Below are positions 55,456 to 64,000 of a stretch of 64,000 bases of DNA, piece by piece. The notes under the pieces were generated by a model. That model did not search any database and was not told the origin of the DNA. It saw only the letters and a program-made list of their open reading frames with translations. Within the stretch, counting starts at the first letter, position 1, and each line of letters opens with the position of its first letter. The translations under genes were made by a program, and so were the position numbers. The DNA comes from Ruminococcus sp. (GTDB lineage Bacteria > Bacillota > Clostridia > Oscillospirales > Acutalibacteraceae), in the NCBI GenBank assembly GCA_017411385.1, contig JAFQQF010000016.1, positions 124,001 to 188,000 on the forward strand. Direction: 5' to 3'.

Positions 55456-57855
55456 TTATTTGCTGAAATGCTTTTCGGCAACTCTTACCGCTCCCATCGC
55501 ATCCTTTGCGTAGTAGTCGGCACCAATCATATCAGCATATTCCTGTGAGAGCACAGCACCGCCGACAGCTACCTTTGCCTGAGGGCACTTTTCTCTGAGA
55601 AGCTTTATGGTTTTTTCCATAGAGGGCACGGTGGTGGTCATCAGAGCGGACAGAGCAACCAAGGTTACATCCTCTTTTTGTGCGGTTTCAAGGATTGTTT
55701 CTTCTTTGACGTCCTTGCCCAAGTCAATTACCTTGTAGCCGTAGTTCTGAAGAAGGATTTTTACGATATTTTTGCCGATGTCGTGAATGTCACCCTTGAC
55801 GGTGGCAACGATGATTTTTTCCTTTTTATCTGAGCTTTCGCCCAAAGCGGAAAGCTTTTCTTTCACAACGTCGGCGCAAGCCTTGGCACTTTCAGCACTC
55901 ATCAGAAGCTGAGGCAGGTATATTTTGCCACTTTCAAAGCCCGCACCTACAGTATTGAGGGCAGGAACAATGTGGTTGTTGATTATATCAAGAGGGGCTG
56001 TGTCTTCAAGGAGAGTTTTTGTGAGGGTGATGCTCTCCTCAGTAAGACCTGAGATAACAGCATCCTTGAGGGTGAGGCTTCCTGTGTTGATAACGGGGGC
56101 AGAAGCATCTTCGTTTAAAGCCATTGCTTCTTTGATGATTTGGGGAGCAAAGGCAGAAAGCTCTTCTGCCGAAACAGGATTAACACCAAAACCTGCAAAG
56201 TCCTTTCGGCACACATTTACCATAAGCTCTGAGTGAGGATTCATAATAGCTGAGGAAAGACCGCATCTTAATGCAAGGGCAAAAAACTCAGAGTTTACAA
56301 AATCTCTGTGGGGCAGTCCGAAGGAAACATTAGAAACACCCAACACGGTTCTGACTCCCATATCGGTAATGGCTTTTATTGCATCAAGGGTAACACGGGC
56401 GGCGTTTTCGTCTGCACTTATTGCCATAGTCAGGGTATCTACCACAATGTTCTTTTTGTCAATGCCAAAGCTTTCTGCAGTTTTGATAATTCTTTTTGCA
56501 ATTTCAACCCTGCCCTCGGCGGTTTCGGGAATTCCTTTTTCGTCAAGGGTGAGAGCAACCACAACTCCGCCGTATTTTTTTGCTAAGGGGAAAACTGCCT
56601 CCATAGACTCTTTTTTGCCGTTGACGGAGTTAATCATAGGCTTGCCGTTGTAAGCTCTAAGGGCATTTTCCAAAGCAATAGGGTCGGAGGTGTCAATTTG
56701 TAGGGGTGCGTCGGTGACACTCTGTAAGGCTTCAATAACCTGCTTCATAACCTTTGCCTCGTCAATTTCGGGCAGACCGCAGTTTACGTCAAGAATCTGT
56801 GCACCCTTCTGCACCTGACTTACACCCTCGCGCAGGATAAATGCCATATCCCCCTCGCGCAGAGCTTCCTTTACCTTCTTTTTGCCTGTGGGGTTGATAC
56901 GCTCACCGATGATAACGGGTGTGTCGGCAAACTCCACAGCGTGAGTGTAGGAGGAAACAAGGCAATGGTTTTTCTTTGTGATTTCTACGGGCTTTGTGCT
57001 TTCAAGTGCGGACACAACAGCCTTGATATATTCGGGTGAGGTTCCGCAACAACCGCCTATAATGCGTGCACCAAGCTGAGCAGAGCGCACCATCTCTTTT
57101 GCAAACTCCTCAGCACTTACGTCGTACACAACCTGACCTGCTTCACTTCTGGGCAGACCTGCGTTGGGGCTTATCATAAGGGGAGTAGAGCTGTACTTGG
57201 AGAAGGTTTCAAGGATTTCGTTCATTTTGTGAGGGCCTAAAGAGCAGTTCATACCCAAAGCATCAACAGAAAGCCCCTCCAAAAGTGCAATCATAGATAG
57301 GGCATCTGCACCTGTCATGAGCTTTTCTTTTTCGTCGTAAACATTGGTGACGAATATGGGCAAATCTGAGTTTTCCTTAGCCGCAAGGACAGCCGCCTTG
57401 GTTTCATAGGCATCGTTCATGGTTTCTATAAGAATTAGGTCTGCCTTGTCCTTTGCAAGCTTTACCACCTTTGAGAAAGCTTCTACAGCTTCCTCAAAAG
57501 GCAAATCGCCGAAAGGCTTTAACAGTCTGCCCAAAGGGCCCATGTCAAGGGCGACGTAGCGTTCTTTGCCCCCTGCTTTCTTGATTGCTTTTTCTGCACA
57601 GTCAAAAGCGGCAGATATAACCTCTTCAAGCTCGCTTTCTGAAAATTTCAGAGGATTTGCGCCGAAGGTGTTGGTGGAGATTACGTCACAGCCTGCCAAG
57701 AGGTATGAAAGGTGGATTTCCTCTATAACCTCGGGGTGGGTTATGTTGAGTCTTTCAGGAAGCTCGCCTGTTTTGAGTCCTCTTTTCTGAAGCTCGGTGC
57801 CCATTGCACCGTCAAAGAAAACAAGAGAGCTTTTAAGTTTTTCCTTAATATTCAC
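55456..57855 (-). CDS. metH: Cobalamin-dependent methionine synthase core (MetH without activation domain)
   Basis: The 799-aa protein has, in order, the Hcy-binding domain (FFDGAMGTELQKRGL; zinc cysteines in NCSLGP and GGCCGTSPEYI), the pterin-binding domain (VIIGERINPTGKKKVKEALREGD, about residue 315) and the B12 cap and binding domains (VKGDIHDIGKNIVKILLQNYGYKVIDLG, about 680). It methylates homocysteine using methyl-THF. The C-terminal SAM-binding activation domain of full MetH (about 1200 aa) is absent and is encoded separately just upstream (57919-58518). Confidence 0.94.
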   Translation of the reverse strand: MNIKEKLKSSLVFFDGAMGTELQKRGLKTGELPERLNITHPEVIEEIHLSYLLAGCDVISTNTFGANPLKFSESELEEVISAAFDCAEKAIKKAGGKERYVALDMGPLGRLLKPFGDLPFEEAVEAFSKVVKLAKDKADLILIETMNDAYETKAAVLAAKENSDLPIFVTNVYDEKEKLMTGADALSMIALLEGLSVDALGMNCSLGPHKMNEILETFSKYSSTPLMISPNAGLPRSEAGQVVYDVSAEEFAKEMVRSAQLGARIIGGCCGTSPEYIKAVVSALESTKPVEITKKNHCLVSSYTHAVEFADTPVIIGERINPTGKKKVKEALREGDMAFILREGVSQVQKGAQILDVNCGLPEIDEAKVMKQVIEALQSVTDAPLQIDTSDPIALENALRAYNGKPMINSVNGKKESMEAVFPLAKKYGGVVVALTLDEKGIPETAEGRVEIAKRIIKTAESFGIDKKNIVVDTLTMAISADENAARVTLDAIKAITDMGVRTVLGVSNVSFGLPHRDFVNSEFFALALRCGLSSAIMNPHSELMVNVCRKDFAGFGVNPVSAEELSAFAPQIIKEAMALNEDASAPVINTGSLTLKDAVISGLTEESITLTKTLLEDTAPLDIINNHIVPALNTVGAGFESGKIYLPQLLMSAESAKACADVVKEKLSALGESSDKKEKIIVATVKGDIHDIGKNIVKILLQNYGYKVIDLGKDVKEETILETAQKEDVTLVALSALMTTTVPSMEKTIKLLREKCPQAKVAVGGAVLSQEYADMIGADYYAKDAMGAVRVAEKHFSK

Positions 57856-57890
57856 ATTATCAGTCCTTTTTTGAGAGCAGTACGTAAAAG

Positions 57891-57936
57891 TCCCCCTTGC
57901 CTAAAGGGGGATGTCAGTCTAAGACTGACAGGGGGA
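57891..57936. repeat. REP-like double-hairpin element overlapping the activation-domain gene
   Basis: CCCCCTT / AAGGGGG (57892-57910) is followed by TGTCAGTC-TA-GACTGACA-type stem (57912-57930) and GGGGGA. It contains the stop codon and last residues (SPCQS) of the minus-strand gene ending at 57919. Confidence 0.65.
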
Positions 57937-58518
57937 TTTTACAATCGCCGTTACGGATTTGGTGGGAGTTAAAAGGTAGGAGTCTGTCATAGAAAGTCCG
58001 ATGTTAAGATTTGCGTTGAGAAGTGAGAGTATGTCCTTCTGCATCTCCAAGGGTAAATCTCCGTAGCCGGGAGAAAACCTTGCCTGAGCCTGAGTTTTGA
58101 AAACTTCTGTGCAGATATAATCACAGAAACACTCAATGGCGGCAGTTGCACAGCCGTCGGTGATAACCGCTCGGCTTGGCAGAATGGGAGAGTACCGTGC
58201 AATCAGTCTGTCAGCACCTACGCCAACTGTTGCGGCGAATATATATGCTGTGCAATCACCGCCTAAAAATGTTCTGAGGGAACGGCTTTTGTATTTGCCA
58301 AAGCCGAAATCTGCCGTGTCTTCCGTAAATTTCACAGGCACTTCGGCAAAAACCGCTCTGGGGGTAATTGCTTCTTTAAGTTCAGTGAGTGCCTCATCAC
58401 ACAAAGCGCACAGCTTTTCGTCTTTAGTTTGTTTGCAGCCTGAATAACGGATGATGTCGCTTGTAGGGACACACAGCTTTCCTGCATCAAGATTTATAAT
58501 ATTAACGAGAGGTGTCAT
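57919..58518 (-). CDS. Methionine synthase activation (SAM-binding) domain protein
   Basis: The 199-aa protein corresponds to the MetH reactivation domain family: LRTFLGGDCTAYIFAATVGVGADRLIARYSP, AVITDGCATAAIECFCDYIC and RFSPGYGDLPLEMQKDILSLLN...IGLSMTDSYLLTPTKSVTAIV. It would bind SAM and remethylate the inactive cob(II)alamin of MetH in trans. It lies between metF and metH. The C-terminal residues after VKSP are derived from a palindromic repeat. Confidence 0.92.
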   Translation of the reverse strand: MTPLVNIINLDAGKLCVPTSDIIRYSGCKQTKDEKLCALCDEALTELKEAITPRAVFAEVPVKFTEDTADFGFGKYKSRSLRTFLGGDCTAYIFAATVGVGADRLIARYSPILPSRAVITDGCATAAIECFCDYICTEVFKTQAQARFSPGYGDLPLEMQKDILSLLNANLNIGLSMTDSYLLTPTKSVTAIVKSPCQS

Positions 58519-58521
58519 AGC

Positions 58522-59385
58522 TTACCCCTTAATAATCTCAGAAAGGTTATCCTTGATTTTCTGTGCCACATCGGGCTTGTTCATAGAGTAAACGTGGACA
58601 TTCTTTATGCCCGATGCGTACAAATCAATAATCTGCTCGGTGGCATAGGCAATGCCAGCCTGCTTCATAGCATCGGGGTTATCTCCGTAACGCTCGGCAA
58701 TGCGTATGAAACGCTTGGGGAGCACGGTGCCCGAAAGCTCACAGGAGCGGTAAATCTGCTTTGCGTTTGTAATGGGCATAATACCTGCTACAATGGGAAC
58801 AAAAATACCCTTTTTGCGGAGCTTGTCTATGTAGGAATAGAGAATATCGTTATTAAAAAACATCTGGGTTGTCAGAAAGGCACAGCCTGCCTCAACCTTT
58901 TTGCCGATGTTTACAATGTCGTCTTCAAGGCTTTTGCTTTCAAGGTGACCTTCGGGATAGCAGGCTCCGCCGATACAGAAATCTCCTGCCAGAGTGATTT
59001 CACGAATAAGCTCAGAGGCATATTGGTAGTCGTTTGCAAGTCTGCCTTCTTTGGGAATGTCGCCTCGAAGTGCCAGTATGTTCTCAATGCCCGCTTTTTT
59101 GAGTGCTTCAAGCTGAGTGTGCACAGCCTCCCTTGTAGAAGAAACACAGGTAAGATGTGCAAGTGTGGGCACAGAATATTTTTTCTCTATATTTTCGGCA
59201 ATAGAAACGGTGTACTGACTTGTGCCGCCGCCTGCTCCGTAGGTTACACTCATATAGTCGGGAGAAAGTGCTGCTATGGAAAGTGCCGCTTCTTCAACCT
59301 TTTCATATAAATCGTAGGTTTTGGGCGGAAAAACCTCAAAGGAGAGGGTTGGCTTTTCCTTTGCAAAAAGTGATGACAGCTTCAT
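58522..59385 (-). CDS. metF: Methylenetetrahydrofolate reductase
   Basis: The 287-aa TIM-barrel flavoprotein has LSFEVFPPKTYDLYEKVEE at the N-terminus, DYMSVTYGAGGGTSQYT, ALRGDIPKEG and a C-terminal PEGH segment (GGACYPEGHLES) earlier in the barrel. It makes 5-methyl-THF, the methyl donor for MetH. The ATG at 59385 is used with AAGGAT 9 nt upstream. metF, the activation domain and metH form one operon. Confidence 0.95.
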   Translation of the reverse strand: MKLSSLFAKEKPTLSFEVFPPKTYDLYEKVEEAALSIAALSPDYMSVTYGAGGGTSQYTVSIAENIEKKYSVPTLAHLTCVSSTREAVHTQLEALKKAGIENILALRGDIPKEGRLANDYQYASELIREITLAGDFCIGGACYPEGHLESKSLEDDIVNIGKKVEAGCAFLTTQMFFNNDILYSYIDKLRKKGIFVPIVAGIMPITNAKQIYRSCELSGTVLPKRFIRIAERYGDNPDAMKQAGIAYATEQIIDLYASGIKNVHVYSMNKPDVAQKIKDNLSEIIKG

Positions 59386-59417
59386 AAACATCAATCCTTA
59401 ATATGTTTTAAGAGAAA

Positions 59418-59447
59418 CCCCGAACAGGGCATAAGGCTTGTTCGGGG
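59418..59447 (-). terminator. Terminator of hisS-aspS
   Basis: CCCCGAACA (59418-59426) pairs with TGTTCGGGG (59439-59447); on the minus strand it is followed by TTTCTCTT. Confidence 0.75.
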
Positions 59448-59458
59448 ATAATTTATAA

Positions 59459-61246
59459 TTATTCTTCCTCGGTGTTATTTACAACAGCAAGTCCCAGAAC
59501 GTCTAAGTTTTCCTTTTCAACGGGAGAAGGACACTGGGACATAAGCTCGGAAGCATTCTGAACCTTGGGGAATGCAGTAACATCACGCAGAGAGTCGGCA
59601 TTACAGAGAATCATTGTGATTCTGTCAAGACCGATACCCATACCGCCGTGAGGAGGAGCACCGTATTTGTAGGCATCTACAAGGAAGCCGAACTTGAGGG
59701 CGATTTCCTCGTCGGTCATCTTAAGCGCTCTGAACATCTTCTGCTGAAGCTCAGGGTTAGAGATACGGATAGAGCCTGAGGAAAGCTCAACGCCGTTGAG
59801 TGTTAAGTCGTATGCCTTTGCAATAACCTTTGAGGGGTCGGTGTCAAGGTATTCAAGGCATTCTTCCTTGGGCATAGTGAAGGGATGGTGCATTGCAACC
59901 CACTCGCCTGTTTCTTCGTCTTTTTCGAAGAAGGGGAAGTCTACAATCCAAAGGAACTTGAACTCGTCGGGGATGATGTCAAGACGCTTTGCAACCATAC
60001 CTCTGAGTGCTCCAAGTACAGGCAGGGTTACAGAGTCTTTGTCAGCTACGATGAGAACAACGTCGCCCTTTTCTGCACCGAGGCGGGAAAGGATTGCTTC
60101 CAATTCGCCCTCTGCCATAAATTTTGCGAAGGGGCAGGAGGGAGCATCCTCAACCCATCTTACAAAGGCAAGTCCCTTTGCACCGATGCCTCTTACATAT
60201 TCTGTGAGCTTGTCGATTTCTTTGCGTGTGTAGGTAGAAGCCGCGTTCTTTGCAACAATTGCACGCACAGAGCCGCCTGCTTCAATAGCAGAGGTGAACA
60301 CACCGAAGCCGCAATTTGCAACCATATCAGAGATGTTCTGAATTTCCATGCCAAAGCGGATATCGGGCTTGTCAGAGCCGAAACGCTCCATTGCCTCCTT
60401 GTAGCTCATACGCTCAAAGGGAGTCACAAGGTCTTTGCCCAGAACGTCCTTGAAAATACGCTTCATAAGTCCCTCGTTGATTTCGAGGATATCCTCAACG
60501 TCAACAAAGGAAAGCTCCATATCAATCTGTGTGAACTCAGGCTGACGGTCAGCACGCAGGTCTTCGTCACGGAAGCATCTTGCCAGCTGAATGTAGCGGT
60601 CAAAGCCTGAAAGCATCAAAAGCTGTTTGTAAATCTGGGGTGACTGTGGCAGAGCATAGAAACATCCCTTGTGAATTCTGGAGGGAATGAGGTAGTCGCG
60701 TGCACCCTCGGGGGTGGACTTCATCATCATGGGAGTTTCAATCTCTACAAAGCCGTTCTCGTAGAAATAGTCACGTGCAGACTTGCAGATTTCGCTTCTC
60801 ATCATAATGTTCTTCTGCAAGGGTCTGCGTCTTAAATCAAGGTATCTGTAGCGAAGACGGAGTTCTTCGTTTGTGTTCAGGTCGTCGAGAATTTCAAAGG
60901 GAGTGGTTTCTGCCTTTGAAAGAAGTCTTAAATCGCACACGTCGATTTCGATGTTTCCTGTGGGGATTTCACTGTTTTTGGAGCTTCTTTCGCGAACCTT
61001 GCCCTTTGCGCAAACAACGTACTCACTGCGCAAAGACTGTGCTTTCTCAAAGATTTCTCTGTCTGTTGTATCGTCAAAAGCAAGCTGAACAATACCGGTG
61101 CGGTCGCGAAGGTCTACAAACACAAGCTGACCTAAATCACGCTGTTTCTGAACCCAACCGCAAACGGTAACCTCCTGTCCGATATTTGCGTCGCGAAGGT
61201 CGCCGCAGTATGTGCTTCTTTTAAGTCCTGTCATAAAATCTGCCAT
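59459..61246 (-). CDS. aspS: Aspartyl-tRNA synthetase (bacterial type)
   Basis: The 595-aa class IIb synthetase has the N-terminal OB-fold (VTVCGWVQKQRDLGQLVFVDLRDRTGIVQLAF), motif 2 (IQLARCFRDEDLRADRQPEFTQID), the GAD insert (about 300-420) and motif 3 (PPHGGMGIGLDRI). It charges tRNA-Asp. It is 32 nt downstream of hisS, a common Firmicute pair. Confidence 0.97.
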   Translation of the reverse strand: MADFMTGLKRSTYCGDLRDANIGQEVTVCGWVQKQRDLGQLVFVDLRDRTGIVQLAFDDTTDREIFEKAQSLRSEYVVCAKGKVRERSSKNSEIPTGNIEIDVCDLRLLSKAETTPFEILDDLNTNEELRLRYRYLDLRRRPLQKNIMMRSEICKSARDYFYENGFVEIETPMMMKSTPEGARDYLIPSRIHKGCFYALPQSPQIYKQLLMLSGFDRYIQLARCFRDEDLRADRQPEFTQIDMELSFVDVEDILEINEGLMKRIFKDVLGKDLVTPFERMSYKEAMERFGSDKPDIRFGMEIQNISDMVANCGFGVFTSAIEAGGSVRAIVAKNAASTYTRKEIDKLTEYVRGIGAKGLAFVRWVEDAPSCPFAKFMAEGELEAILSRLGAEKGDVVLIVADKDSVTLPVLGALRGMVAKRLDIIPDEFKFLWIVDFPFFEKDEETGEWVAMHHPFTMPKEECLEYLDTDPSKVIAKAYDLTLNGVELSSGSIRISNPELQQKMFRALKMTDEEIALKFGFLVDAYKYGAPPHGGMGIGLDRITMILCNADSLRDVTAFPKVQNASELMSQCPSPVEKENLDVLGLAVVNNTEEE

Positions 61247-61278
61247 AATATATCTCTCCTTATAAAGGGTTATTTTGC

Positions 61279-62571
61279 TTAGTTCATTTCTGATGCAAGG
61301 TCTGCAGAAAGCAGGTTTTCGATGAAGATGTGTGCATCATTAATGGAAACCTCGGTCTGCTCGCCGTTTTCCATATTTTTAAGAATAGCTTTTCCGTTTT
61401 CAATCTCGTTATCACCGAGCACGAGAGAGAACTTTGCACCGATTTTGTTTGCGTACTTCATCTGAGCTTTGAGTCCCCTGCCCACAATGTCAAACTGAGC
61501 ACCCAAGCCTGTTTCGCGAACCTCTCTTACAAGCTCAAAGGCTTTAAGCTGAGCTTTGTCGCCCAGAGCGGCAATGTAAAGCATATCGTACTCGGGCTTG
61601 GGGATTTCCACGCCTTCGGCTTCAAGCACCATCAGAAGTCTTTCAAGTCCGATGGCAAAGCCCAGAGAGGGCAGAGCGCTTCCGCCAAGCTCCTCAATGA
61701 GTCCGTTGTATCTTCCGCCGCCGCAAACTGTGGACTGAGCACCGATGCTGTCGGAGATAAACTCAAAAACAGTGTTGGTGTAGTAGTCAAGTCCGCGTAC
61801 AATGGAAGGGTTAACTGTAAAGTCTATATCAGCGGCAGTAAGGTACTGCTGAACTTTCTTGAAGTGTTCGTCACAGCTTTCGCACAAAAAGTCAGTAATC
61901 TTGGGAGCATTTGCGGCAATTTCCTTGCACACGGGGCTCTTGCAGTCAAGAATACGCATGGGGTTTTTCTCGAGTCTTGACATACAGGTTGCACAGAGAG
62001 TGTCTGTAAACTGAGCAAAGTACTCTTTTAAAGCGGCGTGGTAATTCTTTCTGCATTCGGGACAGCCGATGGAGTTAATCTCAAGCCTTACATCAAAAAG
62101 CTGGAGCCTTTCGAAAATTGACTTTGCACAGCAGATAAGTTCAGCATCAGAGATAGGGTCATTGGCACCATAAACTTCCATACCGAACTGGTGAAACTCA
62201 CGCTGTCTGCCTGCCTGGGGCTTTTCGTAGCGGTAGCAGGTTGTGAAGTAGTGAGCTTTAATAGGCAGACCGTCGTTATAAAGGCCGTGCTCCAGAAGTG
62301 CTCTTGCGGCACCTGCTGTACCCTCGGGACGCAGAGTTAAAGACTCACCACCCTTGGTTTCGAAGGTGTACATCTCCTTCTGAACAACGTCTGTGCCTTC
62401 GCCTACACCGCGCTGAAAAAGTTTTGTCTGCTCAAAAACAGGAGTACGGATTTCAGAGAAGCCGTAAACTCTTGCTTCGTCAGAGAGGATTTTTTCAATA
62501 AACTGCCATTTATAACTGTCGCGGGGGAGAATATCCTCCGTTCCTTTGATTTTCTTAGCAATAAGAGCCAT
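61279..62571 (-). CDS. hisS: Histidyl-tRNA synthetase
   Basis: The 430-aa class II synthetase begins IKGTEDILPRDSYKWQ, has motif 2 (YFTTCYRYEKPQAGRQREFHQFGMEVYG), the HisA motif (GLDYYTNTVFEF) and a C-terminal anticodon-binding domain. A zinc-type insert (CPECRKNY...CATCMSRL...CDEHF) lies near 175-240. AAAGGGTGA precedes the ATG. No T-box leader was seen. Confidence 0.97.
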   Translation of the reverse strand: MALIAKKIKGTEDILPRDSYKWQFIEKILSDEARVYGFSEIRTPVFEQTKLFQRGVGEGTDVVQKEMYTFETKGGESLTLRPEGTAGAARALLEHGLYNDGLPIKAHYFTTCYRYEKPQAGRQREFHQFGMEVYGANDPISDAELICCAKSIFERLQLFDVRLEINSIGCPECRKNYHAALKEYFAQFTDTLCATCMSRLEKNPMRILDCKSPVCKEIAANAPKITDFLCESCDEHFKKVQQYLTAADIDFTVNPSIVRGLDYYTNTVFEFISDSIGAQSTVCGGGRYNGLIEELGGSALPSLGFAIGLERLLMVLEAEGVEIPKPEYDMLYIAALGDKAQLKAFELVREVRETGLGAQFDIVGRGLKAQMKYANKIGAKFSLVLGDNEIENGKAILKNMENGEQTEVSINDAHIFIENLLSADLASEMN

Positions 62572-62670
62572 CTCATATCACCCTTTCCAAATAAGTGAAA
62601 ACAAAATATTTATACATTATATATAGTATCACAATCGGCACGGATTTTCAACAAAAAGAACAAAAAAATA

Positions 62671-62725
62671 GCCCTCCTCTGAGAGGAGGGTGGATTTTCT
62701 GAAAGCAAAGACAGGAGGAGTTTTG
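62671..62725. repeat. REP-like element forming the terminator of the ECF gene
   Basis: CCCTCCTC (62672-62679) pairs with GAGGAGGG (62683-62690); an inner GATTTTC...GAAAGC hairpin and GGAGGAG follow. On the minus strand the first stem is followed by CTATTTTTTTG, so it doubles as an intrinsic terminator. Confidence 0.7.
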
Positions 62726-62736
62726 CAGGATACTGT

Positions 62737-63279
62737 TTATTTCAAGAACTTTTCTTTAAGCTTTGTTTTTCTTAAAAGCTCTGTAAGTAATGTGCCTGCC
62801 ACAATACCTGCCAAGCCCTGCATACAGTTGCCAAGAACCGAGGCAAAGGCGCCTACACCGTACTGAAGAATTACCGCTTCAAACAAAAGGTAACCCGACA
62901 CCATAACAATTTCCGCAAAAAGTGCTCCCAATGCGGTAAACAGAACAGAAAGCTTTAGCTTTTTGTCAGCAGTTTTGCTAAAAAGGTGAAGTACAAACCA
63001 TACACAAACTGCCATAAGAGCTTTGATGATAAAGGTTGCAGGGGCATACTGCACGTAGCCTGCAAATATATCTGCCAAAGCAGAGCCGAGTCCTGCCGCA
63101 AGAGCACCATACACAGGGCCTAACATCCACGCAGACAGTATAACCACTGCATCGCCTAAATTTAGGAAGCCCCCTGTGGGAGTGGGAATCTGAATAACCA
63201 TTGTTGCCACACAGCAAAGAGATGCAAAAAGTGCCCCGAGGACGGTTTTTACAAGAGCGTTTGATTTACCTGCTTTCAT
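62737..63279 (-). CDS. ECF transporter S component
   Basis: The 180-aa protein has about six membrane helices and the S-component pattern (LFASLCCVATMVIQIPTPTGGFLNLGDAVVIL, GPVYGALAAGLGSALADIFAGYVQYAPATFIIKAL). It would bind a vitamin or precursor and dock on a shared EcfAAT energy module, not encoded here. The substrate cannot be named; no riboswitch was recognised in the leader. Confidence 0.88.
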   Translation of the reverse strand: MKAGKSNALVKTVLGALFASLCCVATMVIQIPTPTGGFLNLGDAVVILSAWMLGPVYGALAAGLGSALADIFAGYVQYAPATFIIKALMAVCVWFVLHLFSKTADKKLKLSVLFTALGALFAEIVMVSGYLLFEAVILQYGVGAFASVLGNCMQGLAGIVAGTLLTELLRKTKLKEKFLK

Positions 63280-63313
63280 ATTGATACCTTCTTCACTTGG
63301 TGAGTTTTTTTGT

Positions 63314-63342
63314 ATTATACTACAGAGAATTCATTTTTTCAA
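63314..63342 (-). promoter_or_regulatory. SigA-type promoter of the ECF S component gene
   Basis: TTGAAA (63337-63342), 17 nt, TATAAT (63314-63319) on the minus strand, about 34 nt before the ATG. Confidence 0.8.
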
Positions 63343-63485
63343 TAAATCAAGAGAAAATTTGCAATTTATACCAAGAGGTATGCAAGTTATTCCGATTTGT
63401 TGATTTTTGATTTTTGAAATGTTAATGTATACTCGTAAAAGGATTTCGAAGTCATATTTACATTTTTTCTGAAAGGAGAATATGA

Positions 63486-63932
63486 GTGAAGATAAGTTTA
63501 TCAGTCAGTGAAGAAAGCTACAAGGATATAGAAAAGAAGCTTTTAGCACTGGGATTTATTATTGATGATGACGCACCCTTTGTGCTTACAGAAAGAAACC
63601 GTTATGCAGAGTTTATCTGCGGAAAGGACGAGGATGTGTCCTGTCATATACCGGTAAGTGAGGTTGTGTATATCGAGAGTATGGGGCACGATATTTTTGT
63701 ACACACAAAGGATAAAACCTACAGGTGTACAGATAGGTTGTGGCAGCTTGAAAAAGCCCTTGACCCTGCTTTCTTTCTGCGTATAAGCAATTCGGTGATA
63801 ATTGCAAAGAAGCAGGTGAGGGGTATACGCTCAGCACTTTCTCAGAAATTTATTCTGACACTTTCTGATGGAAACAGGGTAGATGTAACCCGCAGTTACT
63901 ACTATATTTTTAAGAGTGAATTTGGTATTTAA
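63486..63932 (+). CDS. LytTR-family DNA-binding regulator
   Basis: The 148-aa protein has a short N-terminal region and a LytTR domain (about residues 50-146: IPVSEVVYIESMGHDIFVHTKD, LWQLEKALDPAFFLRISNSVIIAKKQVRGIR, KFILTLSDGNRVDVTRSYY). It lacks a receiver domain, like stand-alone LytTR regulators that pair with a membrane protein. The GTG at 63486 has AAAGGAG 7 nt upstream. A membrane-type gene follows in the same direction. Confidence 0.92.
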   Translation: MKISLSVSEESYKDIEKKLLALGFIIDDDAPFVLTERNRYAEFICGKDEDVSCHIPVSEVVYIESMGHDIFVHTKDKTYRCTDRLWQLEKALDPAFFLRISNSVIIAKKQVRGIRSALSQKFILTLSDGNRVDVTRSYYYIFKSEFGI

Positions 63933-63944
63933 GGGGGGTTTAGT

Positions 63945-64000
63945 ATGTTTATACCTTTGTTAGCGTTGATGATACTGACTTTTGCATTTTTTATTGGATT
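63945..64000 (+). CDS. Membrane protein, cut by the right edge
   Basis: The ATG at 63945 follows AAGGGGGG and opens MFIPLLALMILTFAFFIG, a hydrophobic helix. Only 18 residues are visible. It starts 12 nt after the LytTR gene and is probably its operon partner. Confidence 0.5.
   Translation, partial: MFIPLLALMILTFAFFIG

Overview
The window is a chromosomal segment around the replication origin of a low-to-moderate G+C Firmicute. The gene order rsmG-mnmG-mnmE-jag-yidC-yidD-rnpA-rpmH / dnaA-dnaN-yaaA-recF-remB-gyrB-gyrA, the neighbouring noc, parA and parB, the hisS-aspS pair, the YfhO protein and strong TTGNNN-17-TATAAT promoters point to an anaerobic member of the class Clostridia. An Oscillospiraceae/Ruminococcaceae-type gut bacterium is the best guess. 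No rRNA or tRNA gene was seen, so species cannot be read from the window.

Layout. 1-8 kb: end of a membrane protein, glycogen phosphorylase (minus), then zapA, a U32 peptidase-family gene and dut. 6.7-13 kb: a cell-shape and wall cluster (mreB, mreC, mreD, class B PBP), then a minD-like ATPase and methylglyoxal synthase. 13.4-17.8 kb: a three-gene flavin/iron-sulfur operon resembling the Sporomusa-type electron-bifurcating transhydrogenase (StnABC). 17.8-19 kb: a small accessory island with a broken REP-associated transposase between two near-identical hairpins, an XRE regulator, a 43-aa membrane peptide and a divergent RHH-like protein. 19-29.5 kb (minus): a 2-hydroxyacid dehydrogenase, serS, parB, parA, noc, rsmG, mnmG, mnmE and jag, with three perfect parS sites. 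29.5-41.5 kb: the origin proper, with yidC, yidD, rnpA and rpmH leaving it to the left and dnaA to gyrA leaving it to the right. 41.5-49.6 kb: a SLOG/RHH pair, a YfhO protein, a GT2/GtrA pair, an unknown membrane protein and lepA. 49.7-54.9 kb: a FAD/Rieske oxidoreductase, a C_GCAxxG_C_C protein, an M14 carboxypeptidase and a two-component system. 54.9-63.3 kb (minus): thpR, a split B12-dependent methionine synthase (core plus separate activation domain), metF, aspS, hisS and an ECF S component. 63.4 kb to the end: a LytTR regulator and the start of a membrane protein.

Most genes are core housekeeping and are transcribed away from the origin near 31.5 kb on both sides. The less ordinary content lies in the intergenic DNA: a ~146-bp tandem repeat family found at two loci, several families of palindromic REP-like elements (two of which supply the last codons and stop of genes), a RAYT relic, and the XRE/peptide/RHH module with two perfect palindromes. 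No wholly new system can be claimed from sequence alone; these loci are the best candidates.
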